Counted from the first letter of the stretch, positions 1 through 14,558 are shown. The stretch: DNA of 64,000 nt from Rhabdornis inornatus (GCA_013397075.1 VWZS01004484.1:1317821-1381820), one strand, 5' to 3'. Notes: a model not told the origin generated them from the letters alone. Program-made: numbers and translations.

Positions 1-3000
1 TTGTGCTGTTGAGCACTTTTATAATTACAGGTGATAACAACACTGTACAGATCCACCTCTATGGGTATTTGATATGCAAATGAAAGAGACCATTTTGCTG
101 TTGACAGCCACACAGGTTGTAAAGGGCCTCCAGAGGATCTCTACTCACTCCCAGTTCCTCACCAGTGCAGGTACAGTGAGTTGCTTAGAACTGTATCCAG
201 TTAAATTTTGGGTATCTCCAAAGATAGAGCTTTTACAGCCTCTCTGAGCAACTGATGTCAGTTTTTCTCTACCCTCATGGTAGAGAATTCTTTTCTTCTA
301 CAGAGCTGGAATTTTAATCTGACACATACAGCAAAAGGAAAAAGCATCAGCTCTAGCTGCAACTAGAAGCTACACTGATTTCTGGTGTGGTTTGTAAACC
401 CCTCAAAATTTCTGCCTCCTCCTTAGCATTTTCCCACTGCTAACAAAATTACATTTCTCTAATCATCTCCATTGTCCATACGCCCCATTTGTGTCCTGGA
501 AACTGCCAAGGTTGTGTCTCATTTCAATTTCTTGATGGCCTTGCTCAAAGGCCAGTTGCCATTGTATGGAAGCCCAGTGTATTTAAAATAACCAGTTACA
601 GAAAATAACACAGTTCCAGCTGCCTTCCTTTGGCAGGAGTTAAACACTGCAGCAGGAGCACACACAGGGCTGTCTTCTCATGGGTAAATGCATAGAACTC
701 AAACTGATGCATGGGATGTAAACACCCCCAGTGGGATCCCCTGCCAGCCCTACACTGCACACTGAAAGAATTGACAACACTAAACATGTCTCTGAGAGGC
801 TCCAGGCAATGCCCTGATCACCACAGACATTCCATAAGCTGCTCTTTGCCACAATATTGTTGTCTTTGAGACCCTTACAGAACAGAAAATAATGCAAATT
901 AGTTATAACTTTGCTTTACAACAAGGATGCTTTAGCTCTTCCCTGTTCTTATATGACTCTCTGAATGATACATATCTAGCCATACAGTATAAATAAGAAA
1001 ATTACTATTTTTGGCACCTATAATTGGAAAGGCTCTTCCTCTAACAAAATGAGAAAATTCTGAAATGGTGCTCCATGATGTCAAAGAGCTGTTGTTTCTA
1101 CATTTCTGCAGTGGGATGCACTGGGAAATTTGTAAATGAACAGCTATTTCAAATTTGACAGTTTCATCAGGAATACATAGTATTTCAATGAGATTTTAAA
1201 AATACATTTTTTAAGTTACTTATGACATTATGGAAGAGCTTTGAACAATCCCTTCCCCCACTCCAAATCCCAATCACACCTTCCAAATGTGATGTGGAGT
1301 AACAAGGATGATTCAGATTTCAAAAATCTGAAAATACCTGAAATTGTCATTGAAAATTAAAGATTTTATTCTTCACCTTTTTAATGGTGAAAATAAGATA
1401 CTATGCCAAAGCAAACCTTTAATGTAGAACATTTTTCATTTAACAATAAAAGCCAGGCAGTGATTTCCATCCCAGTGGAAGAAGTGCAGTTCTTTGCATG
1501 GTGTTCTCAAGCAGGCTCCCTCTGTGTTAGCATGCACCACAAGCTGTTTTAATGCTTTTTAGCTTCAGCATTCCTACAAGTCATTGGAAACATCCAGCTT
1601 TCCATGAAACAAATCTGTACTTTATTGAGGTAGCTATCTAGAATACATATTTCTCCCCATGCTATCAGATAGGAAGTTGGGAAATGGAACAAAAAATACA
1701 CACAAACCAGACCAAATATGAACATCCCACATCCATGGTACATCCATGGTACATCCTCTGCCTATGTCCAATGTGGCAAACTCTTCCTTCTCTCTCCACA
1801 GTTGTCTTATTATTCTTTGCCTTTTTTTCAGGGCCGAGCATAAAACCTGATCACTTCTCTGGTTCTCTATCTATGTGACTTCACCTTTTAAGAAGAGATG
1901 TTAATGAATATGATTATGCTGGCACACCCTTAAGTAACATTAAGCTACTTTAAATATATTCCCCCTAATATACCAGCTGTTTCCTGTGAAGAAAAGATTT
2001 TCTTCAAGAGATTTCCTTCTAGAGAAGAAATCTCCTCTCATTTGCCCCAAAGGAGTTTATTCCTTCATCTTTATGGTTAGGCTATGTGTATTTTGAATTT
2101 GTCTAGTGTTTTCCTGACCTTCAACACATTTCCTTCTCAGATCAGAGTTGATGGCTGTGTCTGCTTTCACTCAGCTTCCCACAAGGTCATAACTCTGGTG
2201 TGGTTTTGCTCTCAGGAAGCAAAAATCCCACCTGGAGTTTCAGGGAGGTGCTGTTGCCATTGCAGACTACCCTGCTGCATTTTCCCTTCAAACCTCAGAT
2301 GATCCTCCTATGCATAAGCTGAGCTTCAGAACACGAAATTACTAACAAATGGGCATTTTGCACACTCAGATGGGTATTTAGCACACTCAAATGGGCATTT
2401 TCTCCTCTCCCTGGCAAGGAATTGCTGCAGCATTGGATTAGGGTCCCTTGGGAGCCCACCTTGCCATATCTGTGTGGTTCTGTACAGGTTTCCACAGACT
2501 GCCACCAGGGAAACTCCTGGTTCTGTGTGGAAACACAGCAAGGGCTGCGGACTGAATCCATAGGGTTTTTTTTATTCTGAAAATGAATAACTTCCCAATT
2601 ATTAAGCTAATTCTCATCTCCCTTACTTCATTCCTGGCCATGCGGCACCCAAAAATTTTCTTCAGTTTTCACTGATTTCTCCATCCTTCCATGGCTCACT
2701 GCTGTGGGACTGTGCCTGCCTGGAGAGCAGAGCTCCTGCCCATCCTCACAGGGATGCTGCTGCCATCAGCTTTTCTGATGCAAGGTGACTCTGTCCCTCG
2801 CGGGTGGTCACTCACACTTGTGCTTCCATGCATCCAGCTCCAGCTGGATCCAGCTTAGGAGATGCTAAAAAACCCCTCTTCCTTGGATAGTACAGCTGGG
2901 CTGAGCTGGGCCAAACATGAATTGGGCTCCACTGACTGCAAGCAGAGACAAGGCAAAGCTTTCTGGTGTGGCTGTTTAGATTAGGCAATGAGACCATCAC

Positions 3001-3300
3001 CTATACCATCCCTCTGATGAGTGTCCATCACTTCCCAGCACTCATCCCAAGCTGCCTGTTCAGCCTTGGTCACTGCAAAGAGGCGGGAATTACACCTCAG
3101 GTCACCTCAGGAAAGGACAGGATTTTGTCTTGATGGGGTCAAAAATTCACTGTAACTGCCCTTAAACCTAGGGCAGGCTGCTGCTAGCGATGACTCAGGA
3201 TAAAAGTGGTATTGTGGCACTAAGGACTAAAGGAACTAAATCGTATTAAAATATTTAATTTTGGTGACAGACTTGATATCAACCCAACAGGTGGTTTAGT
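1..3300. other. Intergenic AT-rich sequence without recognised genes
   Basis: All reading frames are short and unlike known proteins. Apart from a tandem repeat at 2347-2401, a 9-bp-arm hairpin at 1312-1332 and a doubled CATCCATGGTA at about 1731-1755, I see nothing. Confidence 0.7.
2347..2401. repeat. 21-bp tandem repeat, about 2.6 copies
   Basis: Units AAATGGGCATTTTGCACACT-C, AGATGGGTATTTAGCACACT-C and a partial third copy lie head to tail. Divergence between copies suggests it is not very recent. Confidence 0.9.
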
Positions 3301-3471
3301 AATAGAATCACTGAATATCCCCGATTGGGAGTGACCCACAGGGATCACAGAGTCCAACTTCTGGCCCTGCCCAGACACCCCAACAATCCCACCCTGTGCA
3401 TCCCTGAGAGCATTGTCCAAACACTCCTGGAGCTCTGGCATTCCCTGGGGAATCTGGTCAATGCCTGACCA
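3301..3471 (-). mobile_element. CR1 LINE 3' fragment
   Basis: The stretch begins AATAGAATCACTGAATATCC and continues with the motifs CAGACACCCCAACAATCCCA and CTCCTGGAGCTCTGGCAT. Both recur at 14.3 kb and 20.0 kb. This is the antisense 3' end of a CR1 element, truncated at its 5' side as usual. Confidence 0.85.
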
Positions 3472-6400
3472 GTGAGGGACTGCAAATATACCAGCATTTA
3501 CAACATCATTCAAAACTTTGAGCACTGCAGCAATAAAGCCAGCTCAATGTTTAATTTTATGAAGAAATTATCTCTTCAGGTCTCAGTATGTGTATGTCTC
3601 TGCCAGTTCTTCTCTTCTTTGCAAATGGAATTTTTATCTTCGCATCAATTTCTCCCACCATCAGGTTTCAAAGAAGGATTTCAGTTATCTAAACACTGAA
3701 GCTGGTTTGGGCACTTGCCAAACTAGCATTATGTTCACTATCCACTGGACTGCTTCGAAGGATGCCTTTCTTCTAAAATACTACATCCTTTAGAGGTACA
3801 TTTTATTTATATTTTATTGGGTCTTTATTTCTAGAAGTTTCTTTCACCCCTCACTGGCATCCAGAGGAAATTCTGTGGCAGGGATGAGGTAAATTAAAAC
3901 CAGCTATCAGAAGGCAAGGATGTTGTTTTTTTTCTAATGAAATCAGCAAATTCTTCTGTCAGGAAGGTGTGGATTCCAGGAAGGACAGTTGCTTCACATC
4001 AAGCAGGAGTACTATGTTTCCTTAGACAGCACATTGTAATCCTTGGGCAGTGGTCACAAGAGATGCCAGTGGACAATAACGAGGAGAGCTCAGGACATTT
4101 CTGGTCTGGCTCAGAGGAGATGCAGCACCCTGGGGCCATGGGAGGCAACACTTGCCCTTTTAGCTGAAGACAAAGAAGCAGCAGCATGTTGCAGCCCCGA
4201 GGTGTGCACAAACAGGAGCTCCAGAAACACAGGCAGCCACCTCACAACACGGCCACAAGTGAGAGCTCATCTACTGCCAGGCTGGCAGGGGAGCTCCTGG
4301 AGCCAATCTGCCAACCTGCCCTGCAAAGGAGCCATAGCTGCTTTCAGACTCAGCCTGAGGTGCCCCGTCCTGAGGATTTACATCTGCCTCATGTTCTGCC
4401 CTCTGCAGCTCAGAAGAGCTGCTGTGGAAGAATCTCTGCTCACAACCTGCAGCCCATGTGGAAACAGGAGCTGTAGGATCTGTCTGCAGGGAAAACATGC
4501 CTGCTGGCATCTCACCAGGCTTTACTGACTCCTGACAAGTCACTGCTCCTTTGGGCACTGCTCTGCACCAACGTGTTTGCTCTGCCAGCAGCTGAAAGGA
4601 AGGCACAGCTAAGTTCTTCCAGGTAAGTGCTGGGTGATCCAAGCTTGGAGCTTTTCACACACCGTGGCATATTTCTTCGTTAAATATTCTTCATTTCTTC
4701 ATTTCACTGTGAAATCCTGACACCAGTGAGATAACTGCTGCTGAACTAAGTAATTGCTGGTAGGGAATTTTCATCCTGTTCCTAAGATATGGTTTTTCTT
4801 TCTTTTAGAAATAAAGTTTTTCCACTACGTCTTTTTCACTAGTTTTTTTACTATGTTGTTCACTGTGATGTTTTTCATTACATCAGTGTTGAATACAAAG
4901 TTTGGAATTAAGAGTTGAAATAATCTTCCTGGGAATTGTTTGCCTGGGAAATATTTGAAAAGTGAAAAACTACCATAGATGACTGATAGACTTGGTCCAG
5001 TGTAGACTAGCTTTCTGAAATTCATATGAATAATTTGTGTCTGTAGTTTTAAATTTCACCTAAATCTTCGCCACTATGCAAAAAACCTGAATGATAGAAG
5101 CACTTAGGAGTGTTTTGACAGAGGACTATTTTTCCATCACTTTTAAAGATAAAAAGTATTAAAATATATGTGAAGTAACACGAGCTTAAGCCCAGTAACA
5201 TACAACAGACAGAAAATGGCAATGGTTACTGGCGGGAAGTTGAGAATTTTCAGTAGTAAAAGAACAACTTCTTTCTTGTGACCCTGTCTAGCAACCTCTG
5301 CTGGGAACAGAACTATTGATCCAGGGAGGGTGTTTTGCTCAGAGGCTGGAATTCTGCCTCTCTGTGTGCAGGCAGCTCTGCTCCTAGCCTGCTGCCCAGC
5401 AGGGCTCCAGCCAAGTGCAGATGATCTTGCAGTTCAGTCTCTGTTTTCTGACAGATAAGCCCAGGCCCAGCCCAGGCACTGGTTTCCCTTTCAGCTGCAC
5501 ATGTACAGGGGCTTTCTTCTGCATCATTTCAAAAATGCTGTTCCTCTTTCTCACATTGATCCAGATATCAGGCCAGCTTTCAGTTGCCTTTCAACCTCCT
5601 TATCATCTGCAGCTGAGTCATCTCCCATGCTTCCTCTAGTCTAGATTAATTCCTTCTTTGGCAGATGGGATTTCCACTCCCACTCTTCCTCTGCAGGCGA
5701 CTCCTCAAGCGAGTCATCTTGCTTTTCTGCCTTAGCTTTTCCATCTCTAGCATGGGAATCAGGACACTTTCCTTCCTTGGACCAATTCTGAGAACAAATC
5801 CACTTCTGTCTACAGAATACTGTGATGACTGCCACTGAAAACTGCAGCACAATCAACGTAATCTATAATGTGCTTTCACAAGGGTATCCATGAATAAAGA
5901 AATCCATTGTATTCTTCTTCCCAGCTAACTACACCCTATGAATGGAGAATTACAGTCACATCAAAATCATAGCACAGATGCTGAAGAACAAGTATCAGCT
6001 GTACCACACACAGTTGCGGTGTGGCAGGAAAAAGACAAAAATCGAGGTCACTGTGTGGAGCTGAGGATTTGTGGGGCTCAACCTGAGCCCATAGAGAAGA
6101 GGAGGAAGAGAAGATGCTTGATGGACCAAGCACAGACATCTGCTTTCTGAGATAGAAGCAACACTGATGGAGAATAAAGCTTGGAGGCCCTTTTAGCATC
6201 ATTTAGGAAACAACCTGAGATTTTAGTAGACAGTTCTGTAAGTGCCCTTCCTCCACAGCCTTGGTCACACTCTGGTGACAGAAAACAAACTCCTGGGGAA
6301 ATCCACAGAGCTGTAGAGTGCTGAAGTTAACGAAAACATCATTCAGCTCTCCACCTGGCAATATTGACCAAATTGCTGATGGTGTTAAATAGACTCCCTT

Positions 6401-7091
6401 TCATCTGAAATGCAAACAGATAAATACTAGTGCTACCTCTAATGAAACTTGGAGAATTCACACACCAACCCCTGCTCATTACCCTTAGGCGTGGCCTGGA
6501 GGGTACAGAGCAATGAAGAGGATGTGCTCTGTCCCAGCTAACTTAGACCCAACTGGGAGAAAGCTAAAAGCAGAAAGAGCTCTCAGCTTATGCTGGACAC
6601 AAGCTCGTGCACTGGACATTATTCTAGAATGCTCTGTATTCATGTTTCATCTGTATTTTCTCAGCTCAGAGTAAGGCCTGAACAACTCTTCCTGCAGTCA
6701 TGGGTGTGTGAGGACATTGCAAGATGGATGTGCCTGAGGAACCTCCCTGTCCCTCCCTGTGGAAAATGGCACCAAAGGACTCCTGAACTCCCTTGGCTTC
6801 CAGTGATGCTTTAATTTATTTTCACACCCATACCAAAACAAAGAGGACACAGTCCTGAACACTCTTTCTATACATTCTTTGCTATGAGTATGGACTCCTT
6901 CTTTGGAGAGTAAATAAAATATTTACAGTCTATAAACCTAGGAAAATGGTTTATCTTTCAGCAGCCAGCAGATTGACTTCCCTGGCCTGCTGCAGGGCAA
7001 ATCGAGTACCAGTCTCCAACTAATCTCCTAGCCTACAAGATTTATGTATTTTTAGAGCATCTTGGAAAAGATTTTTGTGATTTACATGTGA

Positions 7092-7110
7092 TTTTTTTTT
7101 TTTTTTTTTT
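7092..7110. repeat. Poly-T tract (19 T)
   Basis: An uninterrupted T run, possibly an eroded retroposon tail on the minus strand or simple slippage. No adjoining element is recognised. Shorter T runs occur at 9610-9622, 49609-49622 and 61446-61458. Confidence 0.9.
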
Positions 7111-9756
7111 GCTGGAGAGGATATTGGGGGCTTCTCCTACAATGCAAACTATATTCTGCAACTATTGTTATGAGAGTCTTTTGTAATACAGCTCTGTAGG
7201 ACACAGACTTTCTTTTGTTGGCTTTATTTACATCTGCTGTGTTTTATGGGCTCTGCACCACTCACATTTCTGAATCATTTGTGTTGTTCCTCATACCCTT
7301 TTGGCTGAGAGGAGCACTGGGTTTTACACAGCACTTTACTAGCAGGACATGCATGTTGAGACAAATCATAATGCTTGGGATTTGTATCTTCAAAGTCCTC
7401 TCCAAATACAGCCAAACACAGCTTTGCACCGTTGGGGTAGGGAACCAAGAAGAGTTTATTCCTGTTTCACTGGAAAGCGCGTGGCTGAAGCGACACCATG
7501 TCCCCACAAACCCAAAATGTGCCCAGGTGGGACATCAGTGCTGGACCCCTCCACGCCGAGGGAAGAACAGACTCCTTTTATTTTGGGAATGGTTAGTCAC
7601 ATTCAAAGGAGACCTAATGCTATCTTGAACCATAGAAACACAACCTTTGGTGTATTTCCATGCAGTCTCAGAAGTTGTTGGGCTGGTTTCCTCCCTGTTC
7701 AGAGAGGTTGTGTCACAGCTGTCCAGCTGTTGCTCAGCAACAGAAGAAGCTGGTGAGAAAACCCCACTTCACAGAGGTCTTTGGACTTTAAAAAAAGAAA
7801 TATAGCTGAATTTTGTGATAACAAATAACACAGAACTGCATATTGCTACTGTCCTTCATGTTTGAGAGTGGCCAGAATATTTTCATACAATTTTTAACCA
7901 AACAGCCTCTCTATAGCCTTTCACTGGGATGTATAAATTTCTGAATTGAATATCGAATCTGAATTTCTAGGTCCACAATAGTCTCCATTGCCCAGACATT
8001 ATGATGGAAAGCACATTTTTTCACTCTGCTTAAACATGCGTAAATAACACCCAAACAATGTGTCCTATATTAACACATTTCAATGGAAACACTTATTCTG
8101 ACTTGTCCCCAAACCACCTAAACTTATCTGGAATGAACTCCTAAGTGATTTGCAACTTTAAATCACCTTGAGTTTCTGTTATGACTTTGTGGAAGAAATG
8201 CCTTTTAATGCCTCCTATTGCCATCCCAGCTCCTCTCTCTGTGTCTAACCTACAGAGATGATTAAGACAAAACTGCTGGCAATACTGTTCCTGCCTTTTT
8301 GTAGGGAACATCCTTCTTTCTGCTAACTTTTTCCTTCTTCCTCACAGAGGGAACCTTTTGATCAGCCTAGGGAGCCAGGGAGCTTGTTCTGACAACGAAC
8401 CAGAAAATCCTTTTTTCAGTAGGTGCTGCTGAAGTGGGAGCATTTTCACAGACCTGCAAGTTGAAAATGACAAGGGGAAAGAAAAACAGATAGACAATAA
8501 AAACGTAGGAGAGAAAGAAAGGCAAGACTTTTGATATGTTTGTTGAGAGGAAGCTCCCAAAAATTATGAGGAAATTATTGTCTTCCTAAACACCATCAAA
8601 TTGCCCCAAGGGTGGATTCACCTTACATATCAGGATGCAGGTGCCTGTGCTTGTGCCAGTTATGCCAGCAAAACACAAGCCTCTGGAAGGTCATTCACAT
8701 CATTTCAACACAAGCCAGCCTTTGGAGGTCCTTATTTCCCTTCACTGACTCTAAAAGGATCCATGGAGACTTGCTGCAGCACAGGTATCTGACTCTGAGA
8801 TGAGACTCTGAGATGTGAGGAGAAGGCAGGCAAATCTTAACCCACAGCTCTGTATCACCACCTATACGTAAAAGCTGTGATGAAAATGCATTTGCGATTA
8901 ATCACATATCCTTAAAAGTTGTGAAATTCCATTAAATAGTTCCCTTTTGAACCATAACACACACTTCCTGTCAGCTTAGTGTTTTCTGTAAAGGTATGCA
9001 GCAACAATTGCTCCAGAAGAGAGAGCTTGGTGTTTTGGACCAGGTTACTGTTTCTAAGGGAATCATAACTTTGCTTTGATTTGAATGCAATTAAATTCTC
9101 TCCCATAAGAGCAGCATAATGACAATAATATTTTTTCTTTATTTTCTCAGTTTGGAAATTAAAAGGGAATAACACACATTGGTGCACAAGGAAATAGACC
9201 TTCAATTCCATACAGGCAGCAATATTCTCAAGTCAGTGCATTCTCCATTCTGATATGAAAAGGGATGCAGGAAAACCCAATTATATATTTCTTTTTAATG
9301 CCCACTTCCAGTGCATGAAAAGGGGAAGTTGTGCCAGAAGTAAGAACATGGACTCAGCCATGGCTTGTACCTTTTCTTCTCAGCCCACTCTGGGCTTTAG
9401 GCTACTTACTGAATCCCTGTTTGCCTGCCTGAGATGGTGACCTGAGACTTGATCTGATAAAAGCTGTGTACAGGTTTAAGTTTGCACAGGGCACACAGTC
9501 CCTTGCTGTGATGCTGATAAACACCCTGGGTAGAGCTCAAATGATGACTTCACCCATGTCAGTTCTACTGCTCGAAGCCATCCTTCAACTAGTTATGAAC
9601 TTAGAAGGCTTTTTTTTTTTTTGGTCCATAAAATACATGAAAAATACCCCCAAATTCTTCATTACTGTTATATTCACCAGCTTTTTCTTTATGTTTTTGC
9701 AAGCAGTGTTTTTATGGGCCCCAGAAAGACTGATCCACATAAAATTTAACAGTGTT

Positions 9757-9777
9757 TATCTCCTAATGTAGGAGATA
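9757..9777. repeat. Small perfect hairpin (9-bp arms, 3-base loop)
   Basis: TATCTCCTA, ATG, TAGGAGATA. Similar 9-bp-arm hairpins occur at 1312-1332 and 39104-39126. Such sizes can arise by chance or by short template switches. Confidence 0.85.
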
Positions 9778-10114
9778 CAGTTGAGATCTTATCACAACAA
9801 GCAGTCTGCTGTTATTGTACTCTAGCACCCTGCCAAGAGCCATTACATGGCCACTCTTACCTCCTATCACACTAACCCAGTCCTTCCCCAAATAACCGGA
9901 CAGTGAAGTGCAACATCCCTGTATGAAGGATGGCTTCCCAGTAACCCTTCCCAGTGGAGCCAAGGCCTTAACAGGTTCCCTTGAGGCATTTGCCACAGGA
10001 GCACATCCACACAGATGTGGTCTGTGGTCACCAGCAGCCTGCAGGGGTTGGTAATGCAGAGCCCAAAGCAGTGTGGTACATAGGGTGTCTGAGTGGGACA
10101 GGCTCTCTTTTTGT

Positions 10115-10160
10115 CACTTAAAACTCTAACTTAAAACTAGGCTTTAACTTAAAACTCTGC
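10115..10160. repeat. Short tandem ACTTAAAACT motif, 3 copies
   Basis: ACTTAAAACT recurs three times with spacers of a few bases. It is low-complexity sequence of no evident function. Confidence 0.75.
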
Positions 10161-10649
10161 ATATTCCTGAGGAAGGTGAGGAGTGGGAGTGGTTCTGTGG
10201 TTTGCAAACAGCCGTGCCAGAGAAGAAATCACCAGTGAGCAGCGTCCTTCCCAAAAGGAGGAGGTAAAGCAGCTCACACAAGTGTTCTCTGTATAATTTA
10301 GTGTCAGAATGAGCTGTATTAAAGCACAAGAAGCTTAAAGAGAAAGTTGTGCAAGCCTAACTGCTACAGAGAAACAAACGTGCAACCTAAAAGAAAATGT
10401 TCTTGGCTTCTTTGGTGCTGTCTCAGTAATGAGCCTAACTCAGCCTGTGCTTTGGATCCAATTCTGCACCTTGAAGGCCAGAGGGACCTTCTGCTGGTGA
10501 CCTGAGCAGGACCACAGTACCCAGTTCCCACTTGCCACTTCTTCCCTGCGTTTTCACACCATATATTGTCTGCTTAGAGAAGTGGCACAATAAAAGGGAA
10601 AAGGGTTCTGGTGAGCTGGACCTTCAGGCACACAAATAAAAGTTGATCT

Positions 10650-10722
10650 TGGGAGTAGGATTTGATGATTCTTGTGGGTCCCCTCCAACTCAGGGTATGG
10701 CATGATTCTGTGATTCTGTGAT
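10650..10722 (+). mobile_element. CR1 LINE 3' tail
   Basis: The final part of a CR1, with a motif like GATTCTTGTGGGTCCCCTCC, ends in the direct octamer-like tail ATTCTGTGATTCTGTGAT. Only about 70 bases remain. Confidence 0.8.
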
Positions 10723-13700
10723 CTTCACTGATTTATCTTATTGCACAGGCACATGGCCCATGATTCCAGTCCCAGCTCAAAGCATATTGCAGGCTAAAAC
10801 CCCAGTGTACTGACTTTGGCAGTATCTGCACTGCATCCAAATGTTGAACAGCTGACAATTAAAGTTCCTGCTTATTCTTTCCTCTCTCAGCCCTTGCCTG
10901 AAATTAACAGACAGCTTTGCTAAACTGTTAATCTGGAACTAGGACCTCAGGATTGCATGCTCTGCCATGGACCTTTTCTTCTTGTTTATACAGCTTCCAA
11001 AATGTGGGTGGTTTATTGGAGGGCTTATCTACCTATTTTGTCTAATCTTCCCTAATTTCAAGCTCAGGTATAAAGAGAATAATTGAATCTGCAGAGTAAA
11101 TAAACAAACACTGCACATAGAACTGGGATCAGTAAAGATTGCCTGAAAATTTCCAGGTGTGTCTGTAGGTTTCTCCTACAGCTGGGCTTGCTTTGTGTCC
11201 CAGGGTTTTAATGTAGGCCCTGTTCTGTGATAATGAAATTGTGAAACAGAAAACTCTGGAGAATTATGCAGCGTTAAATGACGCAGAATAGTCTTTAACT
11301 CTTTTTAGGTATTTCACTCTCCTTTTCGCCCTCTGAACAGGTGTAGTGCTGGGTGAGGTGAATGAGAGCAGTTCCTACTTCCAAGGGCATTATTTATTCA
11401 GAGATAATTATTTATTGATTAGAATACATTCTCTTATATGCCCAGAATTTGCAATACATGTTTTTCTATATTGCAGATTAACATCCATTTCCATTTTAAT
11501 AACGACAGTGAATGCAACAAGCAGGGCCAGACTGTGCAAAACAAGCGTCTGCTAATTTGTAGTCTTTTAAATATGTAAAGCTAGTCTTTGATGTTAATGC
11601 ACCATTAAAAAGGAGCTGGGAAGTTCACACGTCTGTTCCTGTGTCGCTTGTCAAGCAGCAGAACAGCTCAAAGAGCAGCTTGTTGGTTTGCAGCATCAAA
11701 CTCACCTCAACAACTTTGGTATCCTGTAAAAAATTTTGGTACCTGAAACCTTCAAATTTTATAGAATGTGCAAAATCCATGGGAGGAAACTGTATCTGCA
11801 GGGCTTGTGCCTTTCTGTGCCCTTTCTTCTTTCTCCAGCAGCACCAGCAATGTGGCCCACGTGAGCCTGGCTCTGATTCTCCAGCAGTCCTTGGGGACAG
11901 AGGAATAGCTACATCACCCTGGCAGTCAGAGTCCATGTACAGTGACCATATTTTCCAACCCCAGGAATTACGTTTACAAAAATCTTTGAATATCAGCACA
12001 GTTACGAAATAGTTTTGGGACTACAATACTAAGGGGAAAATGAATTTGTCATTGTGGGGTTTACTTTAGCCAGCATAGAGGTGATAACAATTAATCAAAA
12101 TCCTTAAACTGTTCCTGGCAGCAGCTTGTGCAGCATTTTAGTTTTTCTCCTGTACTCCTGTTAATTGGGAAATATGTGCAGCAATTTCACTTATTATTCT
12201 ATAAGGTGAGCCATGGCTGCTCTCATTTCTCCCATTTCTGATGTGAAGAGCTTCACTGAAGTATCAGCAAATCATCAGTGCCTTTCAGAAAATAAAACAG
12301 GGTAACTTAGGCATTTGAAAGAGTTTTCAGCTTGAAACATAGACAGCTGTGTTGATAGCAGCTACCTGATCCAAATAATGGTCTATTTTTTACCCATAAC
12401 AAGTAGGACACAGGTACAATACATATACCTTTGGCATAGACAGGTGAACTGCATTCCCATTTTTAGGGGAAGACAGATCCTCATTAGCACTGCTGTATTG
12501 ATATAACTGAGGCAACATGCGAGGCATGCACACACTGATTACACTGCAGCACTGTGATGAAAGCCAAATTTTTTTCCCCTCATAAATAGGTCAAATTGGT
12601 ATTTCTACACCACTGTTTTACCTTCTATCTTAAGAGGCTTGTTCTGTTCTTTTGGCACAGAGATGGAGCTGCTTTCAGAAGAAAACAACCAGGTACAAGC
12701 CATTGACTTTCCATACTCAATTATATCCTCATCTTTCCTCTTTCTAGAGTTTTGAGGGGCTTATTATTACAAAAATAATTTTTCTTTGCAAATACTTGTC
12801 TCTGGCTACTTTTAATCCATGACTCTCTCACATCCAAGTCAATTCATTCCCACAGCAGCAGGACAACTGAAGCAGGAAAGCCAATTTCTGTTCTCATGTA
12901 CGAAAAAGTCAGGATGAATTTTGTCCTCTTCTTGCAGGAACAACCCCCAGCACTCGGTTTTGATATTAAACCCATAATTTATTTGTGAGTTAAGAAAATA
13001 ATATCTTGTTTGAGCATCACTAAGCAGGGACAGAGCACCAGGCACAGCTGATGGGCACTAGTCTTAGTACCAAAATTGTCCTAAATATCAGAAATTGTTG
13101 ACACTGTTTATAATTTTTCAGCTTCTAAAAATAACTCTCCAGTAGGCACTGTCTCATCTCAGAAATGAATAAAACAAACACCGGAAATCAGGGAAATAAC
13201 TATTTTCTGCTTTTAGACATATTGTTGACTACATGAGTGAGGCAGACAAAGACTCCATCAACAAATTTGTGCATAAGGAAATGGATTTTCATGTAAATAA
13301 TTATTATGAATGTTAACTAGCTGCACACATCATCAGGAAAACATCAGGGAGGTTTGTTTGTGGAGGCTAAACAAAATATGTTTGCTTCATGCTGTTCTTT
13401 TACAGTCATTTTTATTGGAAGCACAGTTTATAGAGGCATAGCAAACATACATGTTTCATTGTAAAAGCACCAGGTTTCTTTGGAAACAGTATCAGGCTTT
13501 CTGCAGAAAAAAAAAGTTGGCCAAACTTCATAGTTGTCAACCTAGAGTTGAAAATATTCCCCCTTATGGAATGTCTTGATGCTGTTTATGTGCACCTTTC
13601 TGGTAGTGATTTCCAGGGCAGCGAAAAATAATTAATTGCTAGAAAGTCGAAGGTAGAAATGACTTCAAATGGGATCTCACCAAGGATTTGGCAAACAAAC

Positions 13701-14260
13701 TGTTATTTATTTCAACATTTTCATTGTGGTGAAGGAAAAATGTCCTTAGATGAAAATGTATCTGCCTGGATTATTGGATGATACTAAAACTGTAAGTGAT
13801 GAAAAGGATGTAGGCTTGCTGAAGTCTTTCTAGTTCTCATGGTGGCATTTCCTGGCAGAACAGTCTGAAACAGCTTTTATAACTCAATCTTCAAAGAGGC
13901 CTCAACTTCGTCTCCAGTTTTTCAGTTGCGTTCATGTAAAACTCTGCCTCTGCAAACAGAAAAACACGGGTTTCCAGTGAAAATTTGGGTGTATGGTGCC
14001 ATAGAGCTGATAGTCATTGCATTCCTGGGAAAACAACTTCCATGCTCAGGAAGAGAAGCACTCTGCTGTCTCCCTGCAGAGTGGCACATGGACACCAAAG
14101 GCACAGGGCGCTGTGTTTGAGATCCACATAAATATCTCAAAGGTAGGTGCCAAGAGGATGGTGCCAGACTCTTTTCGGTGGTGCTCAGTGACAGGACGAG
14201 GAGCAAAAACTAAACACAAAGGACAAAATGGACAAAAACTAAAACACAAGAATTTTAACA
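10723..14260. other. Upstream flank of the CpG island, no recognised genes
   Basis: Unique AT-rich sequence. There is a donor-like AAAGGTAGGT near 14140, but no supporting acceptor or coding frame. Distal promoter or enhancer elements may lie here but cannot be identified by eye. Confidence 0.6.
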
Positions 14261-14558
14261 ACATGGAACCATGGAATATCCAGAGCTGGAAGGACCCACA
14301 GGGATCATCCAGTCCAACCCCTGGTCCTGCACAGACACCCCAACAATCCCACCCTGAGCATCCCTGGTGTCCAAACACTCCTGGAGCTCTGGCATCCTTG
14401 GGGCTGTCCCCATTCCCTGGGGAGCCTGGGCAGTGCCCACCACCCTCTGGGGAAGAGCCTTTCCCTGACCTCCAGCCTGACCCTGCCCTGGCCCAGCTGC
14501 AGCCATTCCCTGGATCCTGGCCCTGGGCACAGAGAGCAGAGACTGGAGCTGCTCTTCC
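14261..14558 (-). mobile_element. CR1 LINE 3' fragment, inverted partner of the next element
   Basis: It begins with ATGGAATATCCAGAGCTGG and carries the same CR1 3' motifs as the copies at 3.3 and 20.0 kb, extending further into the element. It meets an opposite-strand CR1 at about 14560; the junction is approximate. Confidence 0.85.

Larger units (their letters stand above)
3472..10649. other. Intergenic sequence without recognised genes
   Basis: The stretch is mostly AT-rich and unique. A more GC-rich patch at 4080-4640 keeps several frames open (up to 161 codons), but none resembles a protein. A poly-T tract (7092-7110) and a small hairpin (9757-9777) are the only structures noted. Confidence 0.65.

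Noticed and set aside
4043..4642. Overlapping open frames of 96-161 codons on both strands
   Set aside because: Several frames are open at once in a locally GC-richer patch, with no domain, no protein-like composition and no splice context.
7420..7580. Possible LTR or retroviral fragment with several CpGs
   Set aside because: No TG...CA ends, no target duplication and no family that I can recall with confidence.
1..14260. Exons of the upstream neighbour expected from human gene order (TSEN15)
   Set aside because: No frame resembled it; the neighbour probably lies outside the window.
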